Notes: generated from the sequence alone by a model not told the origin. DNA of 64,000 bases from Methylobacterium sp. AMS5 (GCF_001542815.1 NZ_CP006992.1:4407501-4471500), one strand, 5' to 3'; shown: positions 46,133-55,388, counted from the first letter of the stretch. Numbers and translations: made by a program.

Positions 46133-47542
46133 ATGCCTGCACGGATCCAGCCCGTCATCCTCTGCGGCGGCTCGGGAACGCGGCTCTGGCCCACCTCCCG
46201 CACCTCGCTGCCGAAGCAGTTCGTGCCCCTGCTCGGGCCGCACTCGACCTTCCAGCAGACCCTGCTGCGGCTCCAGGGCCCGCTCTTCGCCCGGCCGATC
46301 GTCGTCGCCAACCGCGATCACCGCTGCCTCGTCGAGAAGCAGGCCGCCGCGATCGATGCGGGCGTCACCCTCCTGCTGGAGCCGGAGCGCCGCGATTCCG
46401 GCCCGGCGATCCTGGCCGCCTGCACCCTGGTGGCGCGGGAGGATCCGGAGGCGGTGGTGCTCGTGCTGCCCTCCGACCACATCGTCACCGAGCCGCGTGC
46501 CTTCCGGCGGGCCGTGGCCTCCGCCCTGCCGGCGGCGCGGGCCGGGCGGCTCGTCACCTTCGGCATCGAGGCCGATCACGCCAGCATCGAATACGGCTGG
46601 ATCCGGCCCGGCGACCGCGTCGAGGCGCGCTGCCACGCCGTGCACACCTTCGCCGAGAAGCCGGACGCGGCGCGGGCCGCCACCTACCTCTCGGAGCGCT
46701 GGCTATGGAACTCCGGCAATTTCCTGATGCGGGCGGACACCCTGTGCGCCGAATACGCCGCGTTCGATCCCGACACGGCCGCCGCCGCCGCCCGGGCGGT
46801 CGAGGCCGCCGCCGACGAGGGCGGGGCGCTCGCCCTCGACGCCGAGGGGTTTGCCGGCACCCACAAGACCTCCCTCGACTTCGCGGTGATGGAGAAGACG
46901 AGCCGCGCCGCGGTCGCGCGGATGCGCTGCGGCTGGTCGGATGTCGGCAACTGGAACGCGCTCTGGGCGATCAGCGAGCGGGACGATCTCGGCAATGTCA
47001 GCCGCGGCGCGGCCGAGCTGTTCGACACCGAGGGCTGCTTCGTCTCCTCGGAGGGGATGGTGACCTCGCTCGTCGGCGTGCGGGATCTCGTGGTGGTGGC
47101 CGAGAAGGACGCGATCCTGGTGGCCGACCGCAGCCGCTGCGGCGACGTGCGCAAGATGGTCGAGATCCTGCGCAGCAAGGGCCGGCCCCAGGCCGAGTGG
47201 CACGCCTCCTCGCACCGCCCCTGGGGCAGCTACCGGGTGCTGGAGGCTTCCGACGGTTTCCAGGTCAAGCGGATCACCGTGGCACCCGGCGGCCGGCTCT
47301 CGCTGCAGAAGCATCGCCACCGGGCCGAGCACTGGGTCGTGGTGCGGGGCTGCGCCCGGGTCACCGTGGACGACACGGTCGCCGATTACCGCGAGAGCGA
47401 GCACATCTTCATCCCGCTCGGCGCCATCCACCGCCTCGAGAATCCCGGCAACGACGATGTCGAACTGATCGAGGTGCAACTCGGCAGCTACCTCGGCGAG
47501 GACGACATCGTCCGCCTCGAGGATGCCTACCACCGCGCCTGA
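46133..47542 (+). CDS. manC: Mannose-1-phosphate guanylyltransferase/mannose-6-phosphate isomerase
   Basis: A 469-residue bifunctional-type enzyme. The nucleotidyltransferase domain starts PVILCGGSGTRLWPTSRTSLPKQFVPL and contains the FAEKPD and WNSGNFLMRADTL segments and STDFAVMEK-like region (TSLDFAVMEKTSR). The C-terminal type II isomerase cupin has PWGSYRVLEASDGFQVKRITVAPGGRLSLQKHRHRAEHW. It makes GDP-mannose from mannose-1-P and GTP. ATG at 46133 follows AAAAGGACG. It is cotranscribed with the ExoF-like gene and links to the phosphohexomutase at 31365. Confidence 0.93.
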   Translation: MPARIQPVILCGGSGTRLWPTSRTSLPKQFVPLLGPHSTFQQTLLRLQGPLFARPIVVANRDHRCLVEKQAAAIDAGVTLLLEPERRDSGPAILAACTLVAREDPEAVVLVLPSDHIVTEPRAFRRAVASALPAARAGRLVTFGIEADHASIEYGWIRPGDRVEARCHAVHTFAEKPDAARAATYLSERWLWNSGNFLMRADTLCAEYAAFDPDTAAAAARAVEAAADEGGALALDAEGFAGTHKTSLDFAVMEKTSRAAVARMRCGWSDVGNWNALWAISERDDLGNVSRGAAELFDTEGCFVSSEGMVTSLVGVRDLVVVAEKDAILVADRSRCGDVRKMVEILRSKGRPQAEWHASSHRPWGSYRVLEASDGFQVKRITVAPGGRLSLQKHRHRAEHWVVVRGCARVTVDDTVADYRESEHIFIPLGAIHRLENPGNDDVELIEVQLGSYLGEDDIVRLEDAYHRA

Positions 47543-47551
47543 CCGCTCGCC

Positions 47552-47947
47552 ATGACAGCCCCCGAGGAGCGGACAACGGAGACCGGACCGGACGCCGCGG
47601 CGTCCGAGCCGGCGGAGCACGGCGCCCTGACCCGGCACTGGGACAGCCTGGACGGGGAGGCCGCCGCGCTGCTCGGCGCGGTCGAGCGGAATCTCGAGCG
47701 CAACTTGGACCGGGACAGGGACCGCGGGCCGGAGGAGGGCCGGCGTCCGACCCCGTTCGGCGGGGAGGTGCACCGGCCCCGCCTCAACGGTCCGAGCCGT
47801 GCCGCGAGCCTGCCCGACCGGCCGAAGCGCTGGATCACTGCGGTGATCGCGGCGGCGGCGCTGACGCTGCCCTTCGCCACGCCCGCGGGCGATGCCAGCC
47901 CGCGGGCCCCGTTCGGCGGGCCTGCGCCCGAGCGGGGCGCCGAGTGA
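47552..47947 (+). CDS. Hypothetical single-helix membrane protein after manC
   Basis: A 131-residue protein beginning 9 bp after the manC stop. The first 90 residues are polar and acidic/basic (EHGALTRHWDSLDGEAAALLGAVERNLERNLDRDRDRG), then one transmembrane helix (WITAVIAAAALTLPFATPAG) and a short tail. No family recognised. Close spacing suggests cotranscription with manC. It is followed by palindromic repeat copy C. Confidence 0.6.
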   Translation: MTAPEERTTETGPDAAASEPAEHGALTRHWDSLDGEAAALLGAVERNLERNLDRDRDRGPEEGRRPTPFGGEVHRPRLNGPSRAASLPDRPKRWITAVIAAAALTLPFATPAGDASPRAPFGGPAPERGAE

Positions 47948-47964
47948 CGGCCATCCGACCTGCC

Positions 47965-48077
47965 CCCTCATTCTGAGGTGCCGACGCGCAGCGTCGGCCT
48001 TAAAGGATCTTCCAGGGATCGCGCGCTTCCCGGAGGATCCTTCGAGGCCCGCTGTCGCGGGCAGCTCAGGATGAGGG
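47965..48077. repeat. Dispersed ~113-bp palindromic intergenic repeat, copy C
   Basis: A 113-bp element with terminal inverted repeats CCCTCATTCTGAG (47965-47977) and CTCAGGATGAGGG (48065-48077), one mismatch from perfect. Internal hairpins include GCCGACGCGCAGCGTCGGC. It lies between convergent genes (plus-strand hypothetical and minus-strand mxaB), where it could act as a bidirectional terminator. Confidence 0.85.
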
Positions 48078-48124
48078 TGAGGAGGGGATATCTGTTCGCT
48101 TGCCCGCCGCCCCTTCGAAGCAAC

Positions 48125-48802
48125 TCACAGCAGCGCGTTGCGCCGGTTGACCGCGATCTGCACCAGCCCGGCGCGCGACTCGACGCCGAGCTTCTTGCGC
48201 ATGCTGGAACTGGCATTGATGATCGTGCGGTAGCTCACCGCCATGGCGCTGGCGATGGCGTCGTAGGATTTGCCCTGGCTCAGCAGCGACAGGATCTGCA
48301 ATTCGCGCGCGCTCAAGGTGGCGAGCGGGGCGGGGCGGGCGCTGCGGTTCAGCATCGCCACATCGGTGGCGAGCGCGTGCGGCAGGTAGCCCTGCCCGGC
48401 ATGGACGGCGTCGAGCGCCTCCAGGAAGGCGTCCGATCCGGCATCCTTGAGCGCGAAGCCGAGCGCGCCGCTTTCCAGGGCGCGGGAGACCAGCACCGGG
48501 TCGGCATGCATGCTGAACACGAGGATGCGCGCGGCCGGATCGAGCGCCCGGATGCGGCGGATCAGCGACAGGCCGGACAGGCCGTCGTCGCGAAAGCTCA
48601 GATCGGCCACGACGACGGCCGGCCGGTGCCGGTGGAACAGGCGGTAGCCCGAGACGATGTCGGCGGCCTCGTAGACTCTGGCGACGCCCGCGGCTTCCGC
48701 CAGCCGGCGCACCCCCTGCATCACGATCGGGTGGTCGTCGATGACGAGCATCGTCTCAGGCCGCGTCGGCAGGGGCCGGGTGGAGGCGCGTCCGTCGCTC
48801 AA
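48125..48802 (-). CDS. mxaB: MxaB response regulator (NarL/LuxR type)
   Basis: A 225-residue regulator, last gene of the mxa cluster, as in M. extorquens, where MxaB is needed for normal methanol dehydrogenase expression. The receiver has VIDDHP, phosphoacceptor in VVVADLSF and Lys in FALKDAG; the C-terminal helix-turn-helix reads LSARELQILSLLSQGKSYDAIASAMAVSYRTIINASSSMRKKLG. A TTG start at 48802 is preferred: it overlaps the mxaH stop by 4 nt (TTGA) and keeps the whole first receiver strand. ATG at 48751 would start inside that strand. No sensor kinase is adjacent. Confidence 0.85.
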   Translation of the reverse strand: MSDGRASTRPLPTRPETMLVIDDHPIVMQGVRRLAEAAGVARVYEAADIVSGYRLFHRHRPAVVVADLSFRDDGLSGLSLIRRIRALDPAARILVFSMHADPVLVSRALESGALGFALKDAGSDAFLEALDAVHAGQGYLPHALATDVAMLNRSARPAPLATLSARELQILSLLSQGKSYDAIASAMAVSYRTIINASSSMRKKLGVESRAGLVQIAVNRRNALL

Positions 48803-49389
48803 GGCTGCCCTCCCGGCTGCTTTTCCGGTTCCCGAGGCCTCTCCGGCGCGGCGATATCCGGCCGCTCGCGGGCTTCGAGGCGGGCCAGCGCGGCGGCGTG
48901 GTCGGCGCCCTGGGAGCGGGTGTTGTAGTAGTGCTGGCACATCTCGCCGTAGAGGCTCTTGTGGCGGCCGCGCACCGACGCGATCCCGCCGAGGCCGTCG
49001 ATCAGGCTGCGATAGGATTCCGTCTTGCCGATCTCGGACAGCATCTGTCCGAGCTGCACCGTGCGGTTGGCGATCATGCGCTTGTCTTCCACGAAGGCGC
49101 TGCGCGCCCTGTCGAGGGCTTCGCGCAGTTCCCTGACCGCGGCGGCGTCCGCGGGCAAGGGGTGTCCGGCCTCACGGCCCGCGAGCCAGCGCGCCGGATC
49201 CGTCCCGTCGGTGGGCGAGAGCCAGTCGGCGAGGTGATCCTCCGAGGTCGAGGCGACGACGGCCCCGTCGTCGCCCCGGTCGGGCGCCGCGTTCGATGCC
49301 GCGCCGGAGGTCTCGCCACCGCGGTCGCAGGCGGAGAGGACCAGCAGGGCGGCGAGCCCCGCCGCGAGACCGGCCGTAAGCGGTCTCAT
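48799..49389 (-). CDS. mxaH: MxaH, exported lipoprotein of the mxa cluster
   Basis: A 196-residue protein with a lipoprotein signal (GLAALLVLSAC, Cys21 acylated) and a helical domain of no known fold (LREALDRARSAFVEDKRMIANRTVQLGQMLSEIGKTESYRSLIDGLGGI). Symbol is by position between mxaE and mxaB and by exported nature, as in M. extorquens. A role in methanol oxidation is not established. The ATG overlaps the mxaE stop by 4 nt. It ends in a Pro/Glu-rich tail. Confidence 0.75.
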   Translation of the reverse strand: MRPLTAGLAAGLAALLVLSACDRGGETSGAASNAAPDRGDDGAVVASTSEDHLADWLSPTDGTDPARWLAGREAGHPLPADAAAVRELREALDRARSAFVEDKRMIANRTVQLGQMLSEIGKTESYRSLIDGLGGIASVRGRHKSLYGEMCQHYYNTRSQGADHAAALARLEARERPDIAAPERPREPEKQPGGQP

Positions 49390-50330
49390 CGCAGGGCTTC
49401 CTTCGCCGGGGTGGCGATCGCGAGGCTGCGCGGGCCCTCGGCCACCGGCAATTGGGTGACCTCCTTCAGCGTGGCGAGATCGATGACGGACACGGTGTCG
49501 GAGAACCAGTTCGCCACGTAGGCCCTTCCCCCCTCGATCACGATGCCCTCCGGATAGCGGCCGACGCCGATGGTCGCCGCATTTGCGAGCGTGCCCGCAT
49601 CGAGCACGGTGACCGTGCCGGCATGCTGGTTGGTGACGAAGACCCGCGCCCCGTCCGGGCTCACGCCGACGCCATAGGGCATGGCGCCGGCCGGCACGGT
49701 GGCGAGGGCTTTGAGCGTCTGCGTGTCGATCACGGTGAGGTCGTTGCTGCGTACGTTGCCGACATAGAGGCGGCGCTGGTCCGGGCCGAGCGCCAGGGCG
49801 AACGGCGCGGTGCCGACGGGAATCGTCGCGAGCCGGGTCATCCGCGCCCCGTCGAACACGCTGACGCGATGGCTTTCCCGGTCGGCGACGTAGAGCCGGC
49901 CGGCGCGGTCGAGGACGATGTGGGCCGGGTCTCGGCCGGTCTCGGCGGAAGCCTCGACGGTGCCGTCCGCGGCCGAGAGCCGGTCGATGCGGTTGCCCGA
50001 CCAGTCGGCGACGAACAGGGTCCGGCCATCCGCCGAGGCGGCGAGGCCGAAGCCCTGGCCGTTGTAGGGGAGGCGGCGCAGCACCGCGCCCGTGGCGGCG
50101 TCCGCCACGGTGATCGCGTGCCCGTCCGGATGCGTGAGGAACACGGATCCGCCGCCCGTCGCGACCGTGGCGGGCGCTCCCGCCACGGTCGCGTGGCCTG
50201 CGACCATTCCCGCCTCGAGGCGCGTCACCTGAGCTCCCTGCTGGCTCGCGACGTAGATCGTCGCGGCTCGCACGGGCAGGCCGGCGAGAGCGGGGACAAG
50301 GAACAAGGCGACGAGGGCGGGGCGGATCAT
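49386..50330 (-). CDS. mxaE: MxaE, exported YVTN-type beta-propeller
   Basis: A 314-residue periplasmic protein with a signal peptide (ALVALFLVPALAGLPVRAA) and repeated YVTN propeller blades (IYVASQQGAQVTRLE, LFVADWSGNRIDRLS, LYVADRESHRVSVFD, LYVGNVRSNDLTVID, VFVTNQHAGTVTVLD, AYVANWFSDTVSVID). The symbol rests on its position between mxaD and mxaH. The function is not known; a role in periplasmic assembly or stabilising the dehydrogenase is possible. It starts 24 bp after mxaD. Confidence 0.8.
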   Translation of the reverse strand: MIRPALVALFLVPALAGLPVRAATIYVASQQGAQVTRLEAGMVAGHATVAGAPATVATGGGSVFLTHPDGHAITVADAATGAVLRRLPYNGQGFGLAASADGRTLFVADWSGNRIDRLSAADGTVEASAETGRDPAHIVLDRAGRLYVADRESHRVSVFDGARMTRLATIPVGTAPFALALGPDQRRLYVGNVRSNDLTVIDTQTLKALATVPAGAMPYGVGVSPDGARVFVTNQHAGTVTVLDAGTLANAATIGVGRYPEGIVIEGGRAYVANWFSDTVSVIDLATLKEVTQLPVAEGPRSLAIATPAKEALR

Positions 50331-50354
50331 GTCGCGTGCCTCATTGGGACCGGC

Positions 50355-50885
50355 TCATTTGCCCTTGCCGCCCTCCACGGCCGCCTTCAGGCCCTTCAGC
50401 CCTTCCGAGAAATACGTGTTCATCGCCGCCTTGCCGGCCTCGTCGCTGAGGTTCTCCGGCGGTTCGTTGCCGGTGTCGCCGCGATAGAACCGGCCCATCC
50501 ACTCGACCTTGGAGCCGTCGCCCTCCGGGCTCACGGTGAAGGTCGCCGAGTAGGACGAGACCGGCAGCGCTGTCAGGTTCGGCTCGCCCATCCGGTAGGA
50601 ATAGGTGCGGCCGTCCGCCTTGTACTCGTCGAGGCTCTCTTCGAGTTTTCCGCCGTTCTTGAAGGTCAGCGTGCGGGTGCCGCCATCCTTCGAGCCGCTG
50701 CCCTCGGCCTTCTCGATCGCCGGGTGCCACTTTCCGATGCCCGCGAAGTCGCCCGCGACCTTCCACACCGCGTCCGGGCTCGCCTTGATCGTGATCGATT
50801 GGGAGACCTTCTGCGGGGTCGGGCCGTGGGCGAGGGCGGCGGTCGCAGCGAGTGCGAGCGGCAGAACGAGAAGGGACAGACGCAT
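50355..50885 (-). CDS. mxaD: MxaD, periplasmic SRPBCC-fold methanol oxidation protein
   Basis: A 176-residue protein with a signal peptide (RLSLLVLPLALAATAALA) and a START/SRPBCC-like fold (VSQSITIKASPDAVWKVAGDFAGIGKWHPAIEKAEGSG). In M. extorquens the 17-kDa MxaD stimulates electron transfer between methanol dehydrogenase and cytochrome cL. The start ATG at 50885 overlaps the stop TAA of mxaL (TAATG). Length and motif agree with the family. Confidence 0.92.
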   Translation of the reverse strand: MRLSLLVLPLALAATAALAHGPTPQKVSQSITIKASPDAVWKVAGDFAGIGKWHPAIEKAEGSGSKDGGTRTLTFKNGGKLEESLDEYKADGRTYSYRMGEPNLTALPVSSYSATFTVSPEGDGSKVEWMGRFYRGDTGNEPPENLSDEAGKAAMNTYFSEGLKGLKAAVEGGKGK

Positions 50886-51895
50886 TATGACATCCTGCTG
50901 GGGGTGAAGGGTGTGAGGCGGGCGCGGAGCGCACCCGCGAGGAAGACGGCGAGCACGAGGGCCAGAGCCGCCGCGCCGAGGAGGGGGCGGAGGTCGAGCC
51001 GGCTCGGAAGGGGGCGCGGCGTGGCAGCGGCGAGAAGCGGCGCGCGCAGGTCCGGCCCGTCGAGATGGGCGTAGGCGAGGCCCGTCTGGGCGGCGAGCGC
51101 CTTCAGATGCGGCTCGCGCACGGAGGAGAGATGCTCCTCGCCGCGTGCCGCCGCGCCGCCGAAGGGGGCATTGCGCGGATTGTAGCCCTCGCGCGATTCC
51201 GCATCGGCCGGGGGCGGGCCGAAGCGGTTCTCCTGCTGCACGTCCGATTCGGCATAGAAGCCGGTCTCGCGGCCGCGGTCGTTGAATTTCGGGATCGGCG
51301 CGAGCGCGTACCCGCCCGCTCCGACGATCAGGCCGCGCACCGCCCCCGCCTTGCCCTCGAAGGGCGGGATGCCGGTGGCGGGGAGCGGCGGCGTCTCCTG
51401 CCCGTCGGTGATGAACAGGAGGTCGGTGTCGAGTTCGCCGGCCATGGTGAGGGCGCGGTGGAGGCCGGACGCGATGCGGCTGTCGCCCTCCCAGGCCATG
51501 CGCCAGTCGAGCGCGGCGATCGCCCCGTCCAGCGGCGCGAAATCGGCGCAGACCTCGATCGGCGCGAACAGCAGGAACGGGCGCCGTTCCGTGAACAGGG
51601 CGAGCGCGAGGCGCGAGCCGCAGGGCAGTTCGGGCAGCAGACCGCGCAGGGCCGCCTTGGCGGTGTCGAGCCGGCTCGCCGGGCGCCCGTCGCTTGTATA
51701 GTCGCGCACGTTCATGCTGCCGGTGATGTCGACCACCGCCAGCACCGACACGCCAGAGCGGGTCAGCGGCAGCGGGGGCACGACGATCGCCAGACCTGCG
51801 AGCAGCAAGGCTGCGGCGAGCGCCTGGAAGCGGCGATCGCGCAGGTTTCTTGCGAAGGGAAGCGCCGCCCACACACTCATGGCCCGCCGATTCAT
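50885..51895 (-). CDS. mxaL: MxaL, vWA-domain methanol dehydrogenase maturation protein
   Basis: A 336-residue membrane-anchored von Willebrand A protein. One N-terminal helix, a MIDAS motif (VVDITGSMNVRD) and a second metal-loop region (LLFITDGQETPP) are visible, with a C-terminal helix (LLGAAALALVLAVFLAGAL). MxaL acts with MxaR, S, A, C and K in calcium insertion into MxaF in M. extorquens. ATG at 51895 overlaps the mxaK stop by 4 nt. Confidence 0.9.
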   Translation of the reverse strand: MNRRAMSVWAALPFARNLRDRRFQALAAALLLAGLAIVVPPLPLTRSGVSVLAVVDITGSMNVRDYTSDGRPASRLDTAKAALRGLLPELPCGSRLALALFTERRPFLLFAPIEVCADFAPLDGAIAALDWRMAWEGDSRIASGLHRALTMAGELDTDLLFITDGQETPPLPATGIPPFEGKAGAVRGLIVGAGGYALAPIPKFNDRGRETGFYAESDVQQENRFGPPPADAESREGYNPRNAPFGGAAARGEEHLSSVREPHLKALAAQTGLAYAHLDGPDLRAPLLAAATPRPLPSRLDLRPLLGAAALALVLAVFLAGALRARLTPFTPSRMS

Positions 51896-52518
51896 GGTCC
51901 ACCCCGGGGTTGCCCGGGAATGTCGGTCCAGATCTGCTTGGGCTCGGCCTTCAGCTCGTCGCCGAACTTGCGATCGAATTCCGGAAAGTCGCGGATCAGG
52001 CGCGAGGCGACATCGAAGTTGAACTTCGCGTCCCAGAAATCGGGCCGGGCCTGAAGCGCCCGGCGGTAATCCTGGCGCGCGAGCGTCACCTGCGGGCCCG
52101 CCTTGTCGAGTTCGCTGCGCTCGATCAGCCGGAAGGCCTCGCGGATGCGGGCATTGGCGACGATGTAGCGGGCGCGCGCCGCGGCGTCGGCGGACCGCCG
52201 ATGGTCGAGGGTTTCCAGCAGCGGCTCCGCCTCACCGAGACGATCGCGAAAAGCCAGGAACTTGGTGCGCGCGACGAGGAGCGCGTCGGGGGCGTCAGGC
52301 GGGACGGCGAGGTCGCGGCCCGCTTCCAGCTCGGCGATGGCCGCGTTGGTGCGCGCGTCCCGCCAGGCCGAGAGCGCGAAGGCGGCGGCAGCCCCGAGCA
52401 GCAGGATCGGCAGCAGCACGAGCAGGGTGGGGCGCAGGCTGCGCCAGCCCTGGCCCAAGCCCGCGCCGTGCCGGGTGCGCAGGGACGGGGAGGGCGCGTG
52501 GGTGAGGGCGGTGGGCAT
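51892..52518 (-). CDS. mxaK: MxaK, methanol dehydrogenase maturation protein
   Basis: A 208-residue protein with one N-terminal helix (TLLVLLPILLLGAAAAFALSAW) and a periplasmic helical domain resembling a TPR-like array (AELEAGRDLAV; LARQDYRRALQARPDFWDAKFNFDVASRLI). Symbol is by gene order between mxaC and mxaL, and by length. Mutants of mxaK in M. extorquens fail to load calcium into the dehydrogenase. The start overlaps the mxaC stop by one base. Confidence 0.88.
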   Translation of the reverse strand: MPTALTHAPSPSLRTRHGAGLGQGWRSLRPTLLVLLPILLLGAAAAFALSAWRDARTNAAIAELEAGRDLAVPPDAPDALLVARTKFLAFRDRLGEAEPLLETLDHRRSADAAARARYIVANARIREAFRLIERSELDKAGPQVTLARQDYRRALQARPDFWDAKFNFDVASRLIRDFPEFDRKFGDELKAEPKQIWTDIPGQPRGGP

Positions 52519-53585
52519 CAGGCGGCGGCCCTTTTCGGCGCAGCGGCGGGCGCGGGGCCGGGCGCAGCGGCACTCCGCTCACGGACGGGCACGCGCAAAA
52601 AGTCGGTCTCCGCCAGCTTGGCGAGGACGAGGAGGAGCAGGCCGAAGGCGGCGAGCGCATAGGCCCAGCCGGTGAGGTCGCGGCGCGGGCGCTCCTCGGT
52701 ATAGGGGATCGGGTCGCGCTCCAGCGCCTCGATCTGGCGCACGGCGTTGGCCACGGCCTCGGCGCCCTCCGCCTCGAAAGCGCGGTAGGGCACGCCGAGG
52801 CTCTTGAAGAACAGGTCGAGATGGCGCTCGGGGGCCGCCTGCGGCGTATCCTCGCCCGCGGGCTTGTCATAGATCGAGGGCGAGCCCTTGGTGCGCAGGA
52901 ACAGCCAGTAGAGGTTCGGCTGCACCTTGGCGAACTCGGCGCGCAGCTGCGCCTGGATGCGCGGGTCGATCACCGCCGCGCCGTCCGAGACCAGCAGCAG
53001 CGCCCGCGACACACCCGGCGCGCCCGCGCCGAACTGCGACAGCGCCATGCCGAGGCCGCGGGCGACGTTGGTGTAGTCGAGGCCCGGTCGGTCGATGGCG
53101 GCGACCGCCGCGCGCACGGCGTCGTGCCGGTCGGTCATCGGCACGACCAGCATCGGCGCCGTCGAGAAGGCGGTGACCGCGAACTGATCGTGAGCGCGCT
53201 CGCCGACGAAGTCGCGCAGGATGCGCCGGGAGGCGGCGGCCTTCGATTCCTCCGCCCCCGAGGGCTGCCGGCCGGCAAAGGTCTCGTTCATGCTGCCGGA
53301 GCGGTCGATCAGCATCGAGACCTGCGCCCCGATGCCGGTGCGGGTCACCCGCTCGCCGGCGCGGTACGGGCCGGCCAGCGCCAGGACGAGACCGCCGATC
53401 GCCAGCATGCCGGCGGCGGTCAGGGCGATCCGCAGACCCGCAGAGAGGGGATCCTCGGGTGCGGCCGCGACCGAGGCGACCGCGCTGCGCCGGGTCACGG
53501 ACAGGAGCAGCGGCAGAAGCGCCAGCGGCAGAAGCCAGAGCAGCCAGGGCGTGGCCAGGCCGAGGGAGGGGAGGAGCGCCGTCAC
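52518..53585 (-). CDS. mxaC: MxaC, vWA-domain methanol dehydrogenase maturation protein
   Basis: A 355-residue protein with BatA/BatB-like layout: two N-terminal helices, a vWA domain with MIDAS (LIDRSGSMNETFAG), a later LLVSDGAAVIDPR segment and a C-terminal helix. It forms the RSACKL maturation group with its neighbours. It starts 4 bp after mxaA. The order of vWA, ATPase (MxaR) and DUF58 (MxaS) genes mirrors the general MoxR/BatA systems. Confidence 0.9.
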   Translation of the reverse strand: MTALLPSLGLATPWLLWLLPLALLPLLLSVTRRSAVASVAAAPEDPLSAGLRIALTAAGMLAIGGLVLALAGPYRAGERVTRTGIGAQVSMLIDRSGSMNETFAGRQPSGAEESKAAASRRILRDFVGERAHDQFAVTAFSTAPMLVVPMTDRHDAVRAAVAAIDRPGLDYTNVARGLGMALSQFGAGAPGVSRALLLVSDGAAVIDPRIQAQLRAEFAKVQPNLYWLFLRTKGSPSIYDKPAGEDTPQAAPERHLDLFFKSLGVPYRAFEAEGAEAVANAVRQIEALERDPIPYTEERPRRDLTGWAYALAAFGLLLLVLAKLAETDFLRVPVRERSAAAPGPAPAAAPKRAAA

Positions 53586-53589
53586 CGGG

Positions 53590-54522
53590 TCACGCGCTCC
53601 GCTCGACCGCGCCGAGCCGGCGCAGCAAGGCCTCGACCTCGGGCAGGGGAAGCGTCGTGCCGGCCCCGGCGGTGTCCCGGCCGAAGAAGGCCAGCCGCGA
53701 GGCCGAGAAGAACCTTTCCAGGCCGCCCGCCTGCCCCCGGAAGGCGGGATGGCGGCCGAGGAAATCGGGCAGGTCGTCGGCGAGCACCCGGCGCCCGTCG
53801 GTGGCGTCGAGGCCGCGATGCAGGGCGAGCAGCGCCTCGCGGTACAGGGCTTCGCCCTGCGATTGCTGCCTCGCTCGGCCCAGCGCCTTCAGGGCGAGCG
53901 CGAAGGGCCGGCCGCGGCGACGTCCAAAGAACCACCACGCCCGGTCGTAGGCGAGCAGCCCCAGCGCCAGAACGGCGAGCGCGAGGAAGCCGGCCGCCGA
54001 GGCGAGCGCCGGCTGCGGATCGAGGCGCGGCGCGCGCCCGTCGGGCCGCAGGTACTCGGCCGGGTCGTCGCGCCGCTCGGGTTGCACCTCGCGCAACGGC
54101 GAGACGCCGATCTTCCAGGCGGGCAGCTGTGCCACCGCCGTAGTCGAGCCGTTGGCGCCGGCACTCTCGACGGTGACGGGAAAGCCCGGCACTTCGAGGG
54201 TGCGGGCATCGAGCGCGACGTAGAAATCCTGGTAGGTCAGGCGCAGGCGGATCACGTTCGCGCCGTCCGCGCCCCGGCTCTCCTCCGTCCGTACGTCGCG
54301 CAGGTCGAGCCAGTAGGTGACCGGCCCGGGCTTCGGCAGGGAGGGCCGCTGCAGGGTGAAGCCGGGATCGGTGCGGATCTCGGCCTGGACCTGCACGAGG
54401 TCGCCCTGGAAGTAGCCGAAGGCGCGGGGCGTGCGCAGCTCGACGCCGCGCACCTGCGCGGAGGCGGGCAGAGACACCAGCGCGAGGAGGAGGGCGAGGG
54501 GCAGCGCGCGCATCGCTCTCAC
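53590..54522 (-). CDS. mxaA: MxaA, methanol dehydrogenase maturation protein
   Basis: A 310-residue protein with a signal peptide (LPLALLLALVSLPASAQ), a periplasmic beta-rich domain of about 140 residues, one transmembrane helix (LASAAGFLALAVLALGLLAYDRAWWFF) and a cytoplasmic tail. Needed for calcium insertion in M. extorquens. The start is GTG at 54522, overlapping the mxaS stop by 4 nt; ATG at 54513, three codons later, is an alternative with a poorer ribosome site. Confidence 0.88.
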   Translation of the reverse strand: MRAMRALPLALLLALVSLPASAQVRGVELRTPRAFGYFQGDLVQVQAEIRTDPGFTLQRPSLPKPGPVTYWLDLRDVRTEESRGADGANVIRLRLTYQDFYVALDARTLEVPGFPVTVESAGANGSTTAVAQLPAWKIGVSPLREVQPERRDDPAEYLRPDGRAPRLDPQPALASAAGFLALAVLALGLLAYDRAWWFFGRRRGRPFALALKALGRARQQSQGEALYREALLALHRGLDATDGRRVLADDLPDFLGRHPAFRGQAGGLERFFSASRLAFFGRDTAGAGTTLPLPEVEALLRRLGAVERSA

Positions 54523-55388
54523 GTCGTCATCAGGTGGCGGCTCAGCGCTTCCGCATCGAAGCGGTCGGCGAGCCGGAAGGGCGGACGGGCGAAGGGGGCG
54601 CAGATCCGGCGCAAGGCTTCGACGCGCTCGGCCTCGCGGGCGATCCAGCGGCGGCGCAAGGACGGGCGCAGGAAGACGAGGCGGCGCCCGGCGCCCTCCA
54701 GGTCGTCGAGTTCCACGAGGCCCCAGGCCGGCAGGTCTTCGGTCTCGGCGGAATCGGCGAGCAGCACCGGCGTCACGTCGTGGAGCGCCAGTGCCGAGAA
54801 GACGGCCTCGATCAGCGCCTCCGGCCAGCGGAAATCCGAGACGAGGAAGATCAGCTTCGGGCGCCCGGCGAGACGGCGCGCCGCCTCCAGAAAACCCTCG
54901 GCGCCGCGTCCCTCGCAGGCCGCCTCGCCGAGACGGGCGGCGGCGGCCTGGGCGGCGGCGCGGTGGCGGGTCGCGGGGAGGTAGAGGTCGTCGCGCACGA
55001 TGTCGTCGCAGGCGATCACACCGAAGCCGTCGCCGATCCGCGTCGCGGAGCGGGCGAGCGTCGTGCAGAAGGCGCCCGCGAGATCGCGCCGGTCGGCCCG
55101 GCCGCGGAAGCGCATCGAGGCGGAGAGGTCGACCAGCGCGTAGGTCTCGACCGGGCTGCGCGCCTCGAAGCGGCGCACGAACACGCCCTCGAACGGGTCG
55201 CGCAGCGACGCGCGCACATCGATGCGCCGCGCATCCGGCAGGCGTGAGAAGCTGACCTGGTCGCGGAACGTGCCGAGGCCGCCGGCATCGTGCCCGCGAT
55301 GGGCGCCGACCCGATGTCCGCCGGGCCGCCAGCGCGGCAGGTAAATGATGTCGGCCCCATCGTTGACCCCGTCCTCCGGACTGCTCAC
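54519..55388 (-). CDS. mxaS: MxaS, DUF58-family methanol dehydrogenase maturation protein
   Basis: A 289-residue cytoplasmic protein of the DUF58 type: RDQVSFSRLPDARRIDVRASLRDPFEGVFVRRFEARSPVETYALVDLSASMRF carries the DxSxS MIDAS-like site of the family. Another conserved segment is LIFLVSDFRWPEALIEAVF. It starts with GTG at 55388, overlapping the mxaR stop by 4 nt (GTGA). It pairs with the MoxR-type ATPase MxaR. Confidence 0.9.
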   Translation of the reverse strand: MSSPEDGVNDGADIIYLPRWRPGGHRVGAHRGHDAGGLGTFRDQVSFSRLPDARRIDVRASLRDPFEGVFVRRFEARSPVETYALVDLSASMRFRGRADRRDLAGAFCTTLARSATRIGDGFGVIACDDIVRDDLYLPATRHRAAAQAAAARLGEAACEGRGAEGFLEAARRLAGRPKLIFLVSDFRWPEALIEAVFSALALHDVTPVLLADSAETEDLPAWGLVELDDLEGAGRRLVFLRPSLRRRWIAREAERVEALRRICAPFARPPFRLADRFDAEALSRHLMTT